NCBI GenBank assembly: GCA_019239895.1
Contig: JAFAZH010000010.1
Span: forward strand, 1 to 64,000
Length of the DNA stretch: 64,000 nt
Reading direction: 5' to 3'
Origin: Abditibacteriaceae bacterium
Lineage (GTDB): Bacteria > Armatimonadota > Abditibacteriia > Abditibacteriales > Abditibacteriaceae
Shown: one piece after another, positions 7,153-15,192 of the stretch
Position numbering within the stretch: the stretch's first letter is position 1
Layout: each line of letters begins with the position of its first letter
Translations under genes and position numbers: made by a program
The notes under the pieces: model-generated
Databases searched by the model: none
The model's input: the letters and a program-made list of their open reading frames with translations, nothing else
What the model was told of the DNA's origin: nothing

Positions 7153-8577
7153 GTGAATTCTCGACCTGTTGTGTCGCTACGCCGTGCTGTGACGTTCCAC
7201 CATCCGGTCGTTTGGGGAGTAGCCGCCACCCTTGTGGCTCTTCATGCAGCTCCAGGAATCGGCGCGCCTGCGCCATCAGTCAGTCCTTCATTGCGTTCAG
7301 GCGGTGCGTCCAGGCCAGCCATTAATGTCCTCAAGGCACCCGATAAGCTGATTCTTGTGGCGGCCACCAACGCAGCCGCCACGGGCGATGCAATGCCCAG
7401 TGAAGATCGCTTGCGCCAGGCCAGTGGCCTCATCAGTGAAGCCTTGGATTTAGGGCAGAGTAATCCGGCAGCGCGTGCGGCGGCAGTGCGTGGCGCAGCT
7501 TCTCTGATTCCTCGCCTAGCCGTAGGCAATACGCGTAGTGCCCTGGCCTCTCGTTGGATAAATCTGGTCATGGCCGGGAATATACCCCGTGCGTTGCGCG
7601 AAGAAGCGTTTTCATCCTTTTTTGATGCTGCTACGCAGCGCGACCCGCAGTTTGCGCGCATGACCGCCGGAGTGGTGCCGGATGCTGCCGCCCGTGCCGG
7701 AGCGTTTGTGGATTTAAGCGAGGTGTTGGAGCGTATGAACTGGCAGCGAGCCAATGAATATGCGTCTATGGCACTCTCCACCGCACGCACTGAACCTAAT
7801 GCACTCTATCGAGCCAAAGCTTTAACCTTTGTTTCTGACCGTATCACCAATCTTAACCCGCAAACACGTCCTGCGGCTGTGCGCGAAGCGGCGCAACAGG
7901 TGCGGTCGTTGGGCAACTCTCGTGAGCGCGATTACTTATTAGCCAACGTCGTTGGTACTGCCGCCAAGTTTGACATCCCCCTGGCCCGACGCATGACAGG
8001 GGAGATTGGCGATAACTACCTGAAAGGCTTAGCTACAGCGCGGGTCAATCTGGCGGAAATATCCCAGACCACTTTAATGGCAACGCCCTCCGACCGCATT
8101 GCAGCCCTGGCTAAAGCCGCCGCCCGCTATGACACTCGTGCCATTCCGATTCTGTTGCAATTGCCGCCGCAGGCCGATGTGTTGAAAACTATCTCGCGTG
8201 CCCTGCCCGCCGTTTATCCCACTTCTGCGCCAACTCTTGAAACCAGCCTGTTAGAGCGGATGTGGACTTATGCAGGCACGGCGGAGGCAAGTGTCTACCG
8301 CGATGAACTGCAAAGCCGTCTGGCCCGCTTGATGGTGCTGCATGATCCGTGGCGAGGCCGCACCTGGGGCCGCCAGTTGGCCTGGAAAGGTGGTCGTATC
8401 CAAGTTGGTGCTTTTCTCCACCAGGTCATGGCCGCCCGCCGCTCCGCTGTGCGTGCCGAGCCTTTGCAAGACTTAGCCGAGCGCAATATCAATCGGGCCA
8501 TTATCCAGGCTCATAGCCTGCCAGTCGCTGCCCGGACAGAAGCACTGCTATTAATTGCCGGACAAATTCTGGGTTAA
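7153..8577 (+). CDS. Secreted alpha-helical repeat protein of unknown function
   Basis: A 474-residue protein that I do not recognise. From the GTG at 7153 it begins with a basic region and a hydrophobic segment (VVWGVAATLVALHAAPGIGA) that looks like a signal peptide ending near an Ala-x-Ala site. The rest is almost all helix-forming, Ala/Arg/Leu-rich, with regularly spaced short helices reminiscent of HEAT/TPR-type solenoids. GTG 7153 is preferred over ATG 7105 because AGGGAGA stands 5-6 nt upstream of it and the signal peptide then has a normal length. It is a single-gene unit, closed by the inverted repeat that starts at 8585. Confidence 0.7.
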   Translation: MNSRPVVSLRRAVTFHHPVVWGVAATLVALHAAPGIGAPAPSVSPSLRSGGASRPAINVLKAPDKLILVAATNAAATGDAMPSEDRLRQASGLISEALDLGQSNPAARAAAVRGAASLIPRLAVGNTRSALASRWINLVMAGNIPRALREEAFSSFFDAATQRDPQFARMTAGVVPDAAARAGAFVDLSEVLERMNWQRANEYASMALSTARTEPNALYRAKALTFVSDRITNLNPQTRPAAVREAAQQVRSLGNSRERDYLLANVVGTAAKFDIPLARRMTGEIGDNYLKGLATARVNLAEISQTTLMATPSDRIAALAKAAARYDTRAIPILLQLPPQADVLKTISRALPAVYPTSAPTLETSLLERMWTYAGTAEASVYRDELQSRLARLMVLHDPWRGRTWGRQLAWKGGRIQVGAFLHQVMAARRSAVRAEPLQDLAERNINRAIIQAHSLPVAARTEALLLIAGQILG

Positions 8578-8584
8578 TCTTTCA

Positions 8585-8739
8585 ACACAAAGGACACCAA
8601 GCAGGCACAAAGGGCACAGAGAACGAGAATGGAGGATAGAAGATCGAGGATAGCCAGTAATCACTTTGTATTGCGATTCTCTATTCTTCACTCTCTATCC
8701 TCTTTTGTGTTCTTGGTGCCTGCTTGGTGTCCTTTGTGT
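8585..8739. repeat. Inverted repeat, CACAGAG family, perfect 24-bp arms
   Basis: The arm ACACAAAGGACACCAAGCAG... at 8585-8608 is perfectly complementary to 8716-8739. Inner purine-rich sequence (GAGAATGGAGGATAGAAG) also pairs with the right half (CTCTATCCTC). It begins 8 bp after one stop codon and ends 18 bp before the next start, in a same-strand gap. Confidence 0.88.
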
Positions 8740-8756
8740 ATATAAAAAGAGGCTGG

Positions 8757-9497
8757 ATGATGAATGACCAAGAACGTTATCTCTTCGACCTTCAAGGTTT
8801 TCTGACGGTGCCTAATGCCTTAGATGCTGGACAAATCGCTGTTCTGAATGAGATTTTAGAAGAACACATTGCGCAGGAAACTGAACCGCAAATGCAGACG
8901 CATAGGTTTGGGCGTTTGCTGACGTGGAGCGAGGCATACCGCAACTTAATAGATAATCCACGCATTGTGCCCTACCTGGAAGAGTTGTTAGGGCCAAAAT
9001 TTCGTCTCGACCATGATTACGCGGATGTTATTCGCGGTGGCAAAGGGCCAATTGGCACGACTCTACATGGTGGTGCAACGCCCTTTGATCCATCGCAGTA
9101 CTACAACTACCGTGATGGGCATATGTATAATGGGCTAACCGTGGTGGCCTATAATCTCAAGGATGTAAATCCCGGCGATGGCGGTTTTGCCTGTGTGCCA
9201 GGTAGTCATAAGAGCAACTTCCCATTTCCCAGTGAGTGGCGCAACCTGGATAATCTACAACCCTGTGTGTTACCTGTCACTGGCCCGGCAGGAACCGCCA
9301 TTATCTTCACCGAAGCCCTGACACACGGCACTTTACCCTGGCAGGGAAAGGACGAGAGGCGCACCATCTTCTTCAAATATAGCCCGCATCCGCTGTCCTG
9401 GTCGGCCCGCTACTATAACCCAGAAGATTATGAAGGTTTAACTGAACGCCAACGCCGCATCTTAGAGCCACCCAATGCACGCTATCAGAAGTATTAA
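8757..9497 (+). CDS. Phytanoyl-CoA dioxygenase (PhyH) family protein
   Basis: A 246-residue Fe(II)/2-oxoglutarate-type oxygenase of the PhyH family, expected to hydroxylate a small molecule. Recognisable parts are the N-terminal GFLTVPNALD strand, the GDGGFACVPGSHKSN segment and, near the C-terminus, EALTHGTLPW with the distal iron ligand His and a following Arg (ERRTIFF) that would bind 2-oxoglutarate. The proximal ligand pair is less clear: His occurs in TTLHGG but no canonical H-x-D follows, so activity is not certain. The ATG at 8757 (or 8760) is used because an upstream ATG at 8724 falls inside the inverted repeat. It converges on the NAD(P)HX repair gene. Confidence 0.8.
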   Translation: MMNDQERYLFDLQGFLTVPNALDAGQIAVLNEILEEHIAQETEPQMQTHRFGRLLTWSEAYRNLIDNPRIVPYLEELLGPKFRLDHDYADVIRGGKGPIGTTLHGGATPFDPSQYYNYRDGHMYNGLTVVAYNLKDVNPGDGGFACVPGSHKSNFPFPSEWRNLDNLQPCVLPVTGPAGTAIIFTEALTHGTLPWQGKDERRTIFFKYSPHPLSWSARYYNPEDYEGLTERQRRILEPPNARYQKY

Positions 9498-9527
9498 TAG
9501 TGAGTCGAAGAGAAGAGGTAGCGCAGA

Positions 9528-9627
9528 GGCAACCGACGAACCCGGAGCGTTAGCGACGGGCTGACCTGATAGTCCTCAGTAGCTCCTACGAAAGCCCATC
9601 GCTGACGCTCCGGGTTCGTCGGTTGCC
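9528..9627. repeat. Inverted repeat, CGAACCCGGAGCGT family, 35-bp arms
   Basis: Arms at 9528-9562 and 9593-9627 match at 33 of 35 positions, with a 30-bp loop. The same core (CGAACCC.GAGCGTCAGCGACGGGCT) is found at 12191-12276, and its CGAACCCG end at 44907-44942. It lies between convergent genes and ends 2 bp before the stop codon at 9630-9632, so a role as a two-way terminator is likely. Confidence 0.9.
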
Positions 9628-9629
9628 TT

Positions 9630-11222
9630 TTATTGCAGCTTCATGAGTCGGCTATTGGTTGGCTGCTCTGGCTGCTTTTGCAATTCTATCAAGGCATGGG
9701 GCAGATTCTCAGCAATATCTCCTGCGATGAGGCCATTGCCTTTGGTGCGATGGGCAATATCTCCGGCCAAGCCATGCAGATAAACACCCAACAGCGTTGC
9801 TTGCTCGGCATCTTTGAGTTGGGCCAGCAAGCCACAAATTGTGCCGGTGAGCACATCCCCACTGCCACCTGTTGCCATGCCGCTGTTGCCTGTCAGGTTA
9901 ATGAAGGTACAGCCATTCGGCAACGCCACAACTGAGCGTGCGCCTTTTAGCACAACTATCGCGTTATATTTTTTGGCGCACTCTTGCGCTGTGCCTAACC
10001 GATCCGCTTGCACATCGGCAGTTTTCATCTCCATCAGTTCGCCCATCTCGCCGGGATGTGGTGTGAGAATGGTAGGGGCCTCGCGGTTTTCTAAATCAGC
10101 TTGCGCAGAACGAACCGCATAGAGGGCATCGGCATCAATCAGCAAAGGGTGCGGGCACTCGCGCATCACGCGGCGTGCAAAATTTAGGGCACCTTCCGCA
10201 CGCGAAAGCCCCGGCCCCAGCCCTACGACATGAGCCTCTTTCCAGTAGCCGGGCATGGCATCCGCCGCCGCTTCGATTAACTGTCCTGCATCGTTACAGG
10301 GTAGGGCATGGGAGGTTGCCTCACTAAACGCGGTAGCAAAGAGTGGCAGAATCTTATCGGGCAAGCAGGCGATGCACAATCCTGCACCAACTGAGAGTGA
10401 TGCTCTGGCTGCTAAGGTTGGCGCACCGCTCATGCCATAGCTGCCGCCACATAACACGACACGTCCGGCATCTCCCTTGTGGGCATCAATGGGGCGTTCG
10501 GGTAAAAGAGAATGGGCGTAAGCTTGGGCGATACATTGGCAGCCAGTATCAACTTGCTCGATAGCTTTAGAGCCAGTGCCAATATCGCCAACCCAGACTT
10601 CACCGCACAAATTGACGCCATCACGCAGGAATAACCCCGCTTTAGGAGCCGCAAAGGTCACAGTATATTGGGCCGGAACCGCTTCGGGAGCCGCTTCCCC
10701 AGTATCGCTATTCAAGGCGCTGGGAATATCAACCGCGATACGAATGGCCTTGGCTGACTTCAAACCGTTTAGTGCTTGAATTAATCTATTATCGGTTATC
10801 GCACCATGAAATCCTGTGCCCAAGAGAGCATCAATAACAATATCTGCGCGATTTATTTGATCCAGTTCGGTCTCTACATCCTTATAAACATCGGAGCCTG
10901 TGTAGTCGCCCAGAAGATGCAATAAGATGTCCCTATTAACAGCAGCATCACCTTTAAGTCCAGTGGGGTCAGCCGCCACGACGACATAAAGATTCTCGTA
11001 GAGTGAAAGCAGATGCCGTGCGATAGCTAACCCATCTCCGCCATTATTCCCTTTGCCGCACAGCACCACAATGTTCTTGTGGCGTAGTGGTGCGAACTTC
11101 ATTTCGAGGAACTCGACAACACGCAATGCCGCGTTCTCCATCAGGACAATAGAAGGAATGCCATATTTCTCGGTGGCGGCGCGGTCAAAATCGCGCATTT
11201 GCTGGGCAGTGAAGACTTGCAT
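9630..11222 (-). CDS. nnr: Bifunctional NAD(P)H-hydrate epimerase / ADP-dependent dehydratase
   Basis: A 530-residue metabolite-repair enzyme that converts damaged NAD(P)HX back to NAD(P)H. Residues 1-215 are the YjeF_N epimerase domain (AQQMRDFDRAATEKYGIPS start, VLCGKGNNGGDGLAIARHL, VDIPSALNSDTGEA). Residues from about 225 form the ribokinase-like dehydratase domain (HKGDAGRVVLCGGSYGMSGAPTLAA, LTPHPGEMGEL, TGGSGDVLTGTICGLL with the catalytic Asp). The length is normal for the fused bacterial form. The ATG at 11222 gives the canonical N-terminus. It is followed on the left by an inverted repeat and on the right by the unknown gene at 11385 in the same direction. Confidence 0.95.
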   Translation of the reverse strand: MQVFTAQQMRDFDRAATEKYGIPSIVLMENAALRVVEFLEMKFAPLRHKNIVVLCGKGNNGGDGLAIARHLLSLYENLYVVVAADPTGLKGDAAVNRDILLHLLGDYTGSDVYKDVETELDQINRADIVIDALLGTGFHGAITDNRLIQALNGLKSAKAIRIAVDIPSALNSDTGEAAPEAVPAQYTVTFAAPKAGLFLRDGVNLCGEVWVGDIGTGSKAIEQVDTGCQCIAQAYAHSLLPERPIDAHKGDAGRVVLCGGSYGMSGAPTLAARASLSVGAGLCIACLPDKILPLFATAFSEATSHALPCNDAGQLIEAAADAMPGYWKEAHVVGLGPGLSRAEGALNFARRVMRECPHPLLIDADALYAVRSAQADLENREAPTILTPHPGEMGELMEMKTADVQADRLGTAQECAKKYNAIVVLKGARSVVALPNGCTFINLTGNSGMATGGSGDVLTGTICGLLAQLKDAEQATLLGVYLHGLAGDIAHRTKGNGLIAGDIAENLPHALIELQKQPEQPTNSRLMKLQ

Positions 11223-11250
11223 GTTGAAGATTTAACCACAGATTAGAAAT

Positions 11251-11324
11251 GAGGATTGAGGATGGAAGATGGAGGATAGAAGGTCGAAAGCAGCCCTGTG
11301 TTGCGCTCTCGATCCTCAATTCTC
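11251..11324. repeat. Degenerate inverted repeat, purine-rich
   Basis: GAGGATTGAGGAT at 11251-11263 pairs with ATCCTCAATTCTC at 11312-11324 (12 of 13), in the 162-bp gap upstream of the NAD(P)HX repair gene. The loop contains GGAGGATAGAAG as in the CACAGAG family; it looks like an eroded member. Confidence 0.55.
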
Positions 11325-11384
11325 CTGTAAACCTGTGTCCATCAAGGTTCGCCCCGCCCCATTTATTAAGCCCTGGTTCGATTG

Positions 11385-12077
11385 CTAACAGGCTGTGGCT
11401 TCTGTGAGCTTGGCAGTGCCGCAACACGGGATAGAGGCGGGATCAACTTTGGCGGGATTGGCAGGTCGCAGGTCGCAGCCCATCTTCTCCGGGTTCACTT
11501 TCAAAGGGCCATAGGCAAACTCTAAGGGGATGCCGGGATGTCCGTTCTCCTCGGGCGGGTAGAGCCAATGCTTCTCTGCGACTTCCACATGGCAGCAATA
11601 CACCGGATGATCGGGGCCACCCTGAGCCGCATGGCTCCAGTTGAGCGTTTGCGCGATGGCGGGCAAGGCGTCGAAGGCTTGTCGTACCGGAGCGGTTTCC
11701 GCACGCAGATCAATACCAATATGGTCGAGGAAAGGACGCGCGCGGCGATTGCAGGCCGTTTCTAATAACTCATCCTGCGAGACTTTGATATGCGAGAAAA
11801 TGGCATTGATGGCACCGGGAAAACGATATTTGACGAAGCCCTCTTGCTCGTGATCCAGGCACGCCCCGGCCTCAACGAACTGGCTAATCGGTAATTGGCT
11901 GGTGTCATCCACTTTAATGTGCAAGTGAATGGTTTCGGCTAAAGCCACATCAGCCGCATACGGCGCACCGGGCAGGGCGAGGTCGTTGACGGCATCTACT
12001 TCGTGGGCCGTGACCAAACCGCACCGCTTCAAAGTGTTGAGGCTGGCTTTAGCTTGGTCGCAATCGTGTAATTGCAT
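11385..12077 (-). CDS. Conserved-looking hypothetical protein, Cys/His containing
   Basis: A 230-residue soluble protein I do not recognise. There is no signal peptide or membrane segment. It contains an HLHIKVDD strand, several single cysteines (two adjacent, YCCHVEV, and a C-terminal CCGTAKLTEATAC), and a WLYPPEENGHPGIPLEFAYGPLK segment, which together suggest a compact alpha/beta protein that might bind a metal. The ATG at 12077 follows GGAGAT by 8 nt, so the start is well supported. It is transcribed in the same direction as the downstream NAD(P)HX repair gene but is separated from it by 162 bp containing a repeat, so co-transcription is uncertain. Confidence 0.6.
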   Translation of the reverse strand: MQLHDCDQAKASLNTLKRCGLVTAHEVDAVNDLALPGAPYAADVALAETIHLHIKVDDTSQLPISQFVEAGACLDHEQEGFVKYRFPGAINAIFSHIKVSQDELLETACNRRARPFLDHIGIDLRAETAPVRQAFDALPAIAQTLNWSHAAQGGPDHPVYCCHVEVAEKHWLYPPEENGHPGIPLEFAYGPLKVNPEKMGCDLRPANPAKVDPASIPCCGTAKLTEATAC

Positions 12078-12143
12078 CGGGTTCGATCTCCTTAGCTTCG
12101 ATTTTCCAGAGGGCAGGAACTACAAATAATAAGCTTATTATAA

Positions 12144-12308
12144 GCTATAGCAGTTAGCGAGAGAGGGGCTACAAGGAGACAGTTTGCGCCCACGAACCCA
12201 GAGCGTCAGCGACGGGCTAGAGCAGAAAGGCACACAGACTCTTACTCTAGCCCGTCGCTGACGCTCTGGGTTCGTGGCTGTAGATTCTTTATCGCTAACT
12301 GCTATAGC
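12144..12308. repeat. Double perfect inverted repeat (17-bp outer, 31-bp inner arms)
   Basis: Outer arms 12144-12160 and 12292-12308 are perfectly complementary (GCTATAGCAGTTAGCGA), and inner arms 12191-12221 and 12246-12276 are a perfect 31-bp pair of the CGAACCCGGAGCGT family. The two pairs are separated by unpaired DNA, as if one hairpin had landed inside another. It occupies the 316-bp gap between two leftward genes; nothing else is seen there apart from TATTATAAGCTTATTATAAGC-like AT-rich sequence near 12127. Confidence 0.92.
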
Positions 12309-12393
12309 CGCTAAAAAGTGAGCGAGATAATTTCTGCCTGATGTAAACAGTCGCCTGCATGAGCTTATGCCCATCTGTAGCTCTAAAACTAAA

Positions 12394-13392
12394 TCATGGA
12401 TATTGTTGCAGCAAGGCAACGGCGGCATCAATAATTTTCTGGGCGTCGGGCAGGGCGGCTTTTTCCAGAGAATCGGCGCATGGCACGGGAGTATCGGCGG
12501 CGGCGACGCGGCGCACGGGGGCTTTGAGGAAATCGAAGCACTCCTCGCTGACACGAGCCATCACTTCGGCAGAGACCCCGGCGGTTTTGCAGTCCTCGGC
12601 AATGACTAAGGCGCGGCCCGTCTTTTCGACACTGGCGGCGACGGTATCCCCATCTAAGGGGGCGAGGGTGCGCAAGTCTACTACATCGCAATCAATGCCA
12701 CTGCCGCGCAACGCATCGGCGGCTTTTTCGGCTTCACCTGTCATGCGCGAATAGGCGATGAGGGTGAGATGGGCGCCCTCGCGGGTGACTTTGGCTTCCC
12801 CAATCGGCACGGTGTAATCGCCATCTGGCGCATCGGGTTCTGGCACTTCGCCTTTGATGCCATAGAGCAGCTTGCTCTCGACAAAGAAAACGGGATTATC
12901 ATCGCGGATAGCGGACTTTAAAAGCCCCTTGGCATCGTAGGCGGTGGCAGGGGCCACGACTTTAATGCCAGGCACATGCATCAACCAGGCTTCGAGGCTC
13001 TGGCTGTGGGTGGGGCCATAGCAACGACCGCCACCTGCGGGGGTACGAATCACCATTGGCACCCGGCACTGGCCACCATACATATAGTGAAACTTGGCAG
13101 CGTGATTGACGATTTGATCCATTGCCAAGGTGATAAAGTCCTGAAACATGATGTCCACCACAGGCCGCATTCCGACAATCGCCGCGCCCACCCCCACACC
13201 GCAAATGGTGTTTTCGGAGATGGGGGTGTTACGCACCCGCTCGCGCCCAAACTTCTCAGCCAAGCCCTGGGTCACTTTGAACGCGCCACCATACTCAGCG
13301 ATGTCTTCGCCTAAGATAAAAACATTGGGGTCGCGCTCCATCTCTTCGGCCATCGCCTCGCGTAACGCCCACGAATAGTAAATTTCTCGCAT
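12394..13392 (-). CDS. Pyruvate/2-oxo acid dehydrogenase E1 component, beta subunit
   Basis: A 332-residue transketolase-like beta subunit of a thiamine-dependent 2-oxo acid dehydrogenase (pyruvate, branched-chain or acetoin type). It has the diagnostic opening REIYYSWALREAMAEEMERD, VFILGEDIAEYGGAFKVTQGL, the FQDFITLAMDQIVNHAAK helix and RTPAGGG, followed by the C-terminal transketolase domain. Length is normal. The partner alpha subunit and E2/E3 genes, which usually adjoin it, are not in this window, so it is an orphan here. The ATG at 13392 is the only sensible start. The specificity among pyruvate, branched-chain and acetoin substrates cannot be decided. Confidence 0.88.
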   Translation of the reverse strand: MREIYYSWALREAMAEEMERDPNVFILGEDIAEYGGAFKVTQGLAEKFGRERVRNTPISENTICGVGVGAAIVGMRPVVDIMFQDFITLAMDQIVNHAAKFHYMYGGQCRVPMVIRTPAGGGRCYGPTHSQSLEAWLMHVPGIKVVAPATAYDAKGLLKSAIRDDNPVFFVESKLLYGIKGEVPEPDAPDGDYTVPIGEAKVTREGAHLTLIAYSRMTGEAEKAADALRGSGIDCDVVDLRTLAPLDGDTVAASVEKTGRALVIAEDCKTAGVSAEVMARVSEECFDFLKAPVRRVAAADTPVPCADSLEKAALPDAQKIIDAAVALLQQYP

Positions 13393-13556
13393 CAGGAAGA
13401 ATTAGCTCACTTGTTCAGGATAATCCCACTTTGCTGGGACAATTTCAAATTAATGTTGCTTAGAGTTGGACAGTAGAAAACGGCAAAAGGTGCGTTAAGT
13501 CCTTAAAGGTTTTCCCAGGCGAGCTTTGTCATACTTAAAGTAGAAAGCGAGGCACC

Positions 13557-13967
13557 ATGCCCAGGAAAATTTTAGTGGTTGATGATGAGAGGGATATTGT
13601 CCGTTTGGAGCAGACAGGTTTGAGAAGTGAAGGCTACGAGGTGGTGACGGCCAGCACGGGGCGAGAGGCGTTGGAGAAGGTCTTCTTTGAAAAGCCGGAT
13701 TTAATTTTGTTAGATGTGATGCTGCCCGAAATAGATGGCTTTGAAGTGCTCAAGAAACTGCGCGAGAATCCAGAGACCGCCACGATTCCCGTCATCATGC
13801 TCACCGCCAGAAGTGAGGAGGCGGACGTGGCTAAAGGCTGGAAGGGCGGAGCTGATCTTTACATCACCAAGCCATTTGAACTTGATGAATTGATGGAAAC
13901 CGTCCAGCGCATCTTAGAAGGCGATGTGGAGAATTTTCCGCCAGGGCCGGGGCAACGGAATTTTTAG
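13557..13967 (+). CDS. CheY-like single-domain response regulator
   Basis: A 136-residue receiver domain with no output domain. The acidic pair is Asp9/Asp10, the phosphoacceptor is Asp53 in LLLDVMLPEIDG, the conserved Thr is in MLTARS and the Lys in YITKPF. No histidine kinase gene is nearby. It is about 55-60 percent similar by eye to the receiver encoded at 47512-47970, with the same GW..GADLY.TKPF stretch, so the two are probable paralogues. GCGAGG precedes the ATG at a short distance. It is followed by a CACAGAG-family repeat. Confidence 0.9.
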   Translation: MPRKILVVDDERDIVRLEQTGLRSEGYEVVTASTGREALEKVFFEKPDLILLDVMLPEIDGFEVLKKLRENPETATIPVIMLTARSEEADVAKGWKGGADLYITKPFELDELMETVQRILEGDVENFPPGPGQRNF

Positions 13968-13981
13968 GTCTATTTTGTTTT

Positions 13982-14118
13982 ACCACAGAGACCCAGAGGC
14001 ACAGAGAAGAATTTGAGGATGGAAGATCGAGAATAGAGGATCGTAACAGCTTTAAGGCTGACCGTTGCTATCTTCTAGCTTCCATCCCCTATCCCGTTCT
14101 CTCTGTGCCTCTGTGGTT
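13982..14118. repeat. Inverted repeat, CACAGAG family
   Basis: ACCACAGAGACCCAGAGGCA at 13982 pairs with CTCTGTGCCTCTGTGGT ending at 14118, with an inner purine-rich arm (GAGGATGGAAGATCGAGAAT) opposite TCTAGCTTCCATCCCC. It starts 14 bp after the response regulator stop and ends 44 bp before the next start, in a same-strand gap. Confidence 0.85.
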
Positions 14119-14161
14119 CATAATGAATTTAGAAGCTCAGGCTTATACAAAGGAGCAAGGG

Positions 14162-15013
14162 ATGCAGCAAAGGCAATTAGGCAAGACAGGATTGAACGTT
14201 TCGATTATCGCCTTTGGCGGTATTGTGGTGACGGATGCCGAGCCAGCGGACGCCAGCCGTAGCGTGGCCGAGGCGGTGGATCGTGGCGTCAATTATTTTG
14301 ATGTCGCGCCCAGTTATGGCGATGCGGAAATCAAGTTAGGCCCGGCGTTGGAGCCGTATCGGAACCAGGTGCATCTGGCGTGCAAAACTGGCAAGCGCGA
14401 CAAAGCAGGCGCGGCAGCCGAGTTGCGCCAATCGTTAAAACACTTGCGCACCGATCACTTTGATGTCTATCAGCTTCATGCGCTCAGTAAAATGGAAGAG
14501 TTAGAACAAGTGCTGGGGCCAGATGGCGCATTGGAAGCTTTTCTCGAAGCCCGCGATGCGGGCCTAATTCGCCACATCGGTTTCAGCGCCCATTCGAGCG
14601 AAGTAGCCGTCGAAGCCATCAAGCGGTTTGATTTCGATACGGTGCTGTTCCCGATTAATTACGTGCTTTACCACGAAGCCAACTTTGGCCCGGCAGTGGT
14701 CGAGGCCGCGCAGCAGAAGAACATGGGCCGCCTCGCCCTCAAAGCAATGGCGCGCACCCACTGGGCACAGGGCGAAGAGAAAACAGCCAAAAAGTGCTGG
14801 TATAAACCCATTGAAGACCCGCACGAGGCAGCCCTGGCCTTGCGCTTCACCCTCTCCGAACCCATTGCCATCGCCATTCCCCCTGGCGAAGCGAAGTTCT
14901 TCCGCATGGCGCTCGACATTGCCGAAAAGTTTGAGCCGCTAACCGATGCCGAGCGGCGCGAATTGGAACAATCAGCGGGCGGCGTAGAGCCAATCTTCAA
15001 ACTGGCGGCTTAG
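14162..15013 (+). CDS. Aldo/keto reductase
   Basis: A 283-residue (beta/alpha)8 NAD(P)H-dependent oxidoreductase. Residues 1-20 give the usual opening RQLGKTGLNVSIIAFGG; the catalytic set is Asp47 (FDVAP), Tyr52 (SYGDAE), the Lys in CKTGKR and the His in YQLHAL. The substrate is unknown; the short C-terminus suggests the group that lacks the extra Fe-S domain. The ATG at 14162 follows AAGGAG by 6 nt; an in-frame ATG at 14105 lies in the upstream repeat and is rejected. The gene converges on the tricorn homologue. Confidence 0.88.
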   Translation: MQQRQLGKTGLNVSIIAFGGIVVTDAEPADASRSVAEAVDRGVNYFDVAPSYGDAEIKLGPALEPYRNQVHLACKTGKRDKAGAAAELRQSLKHLRTDHFDVYQLHALSKMEELEQVLGPDGALEAFLEARDAGLIRHIGFSAHSSEVAVEAIKRFDFDTVLFPINYVLYHEANFGPAVVEAAQQKNMGRLALKAMARTHWAQGEEKTAKKCWYKPIEDPHEAALALRFTLSEPIAIAIPPGEAKFFRMALDIAEKFEPLTDAERRELEQSAGGVEPIFKLAA

Positions 15014-15027
15014 AGGTTCTTTAATTC

Positions 15028-15179
15028 ACCACAGAGACACAGAGGCACAGAGATTTTGGAGAAGAAGAGAAGAGTTTGAGGATTGAAGACAGAGGGTTGT
15101 TAGGCAAGGAGAAGCCGATTGTCCTTGGTGCAGTGCGTTTGATTTCCTCTCTTCTCTAAAATCTCTGTGTCTCTGTGGT
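15028..15179. repeat. Inverted repeat, CACAGAG family, perfect 17-bp outer arms
   Basis: ACCACAGAGACACAGAG at 15028-15044 is perfectly complementary to 15163-15179; AGAAGAGAAGAG and CTCTTCTCT inside extend the pairing. It fills the gap between convergent genes (stops at 15013 and 15193). Confidence 0.88.
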
Positions 15180-15192
15180 TCAATATAGAAAT

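Noticed and set aside
8724..8756. Longer N-terminus for the PhyH protein
   Set aside because: The extra codons are encoded by the repeat at 8585-8739; family homology begins after 8757.
14105..14161. Longer N-terminus for the aldo/keto reductase
   Set aside because: The upstream ATG lies in the right arm of a repeat and has no ribosome site, while ATG 14162 has AAGGAG at 6 nt and the conserved protein start.
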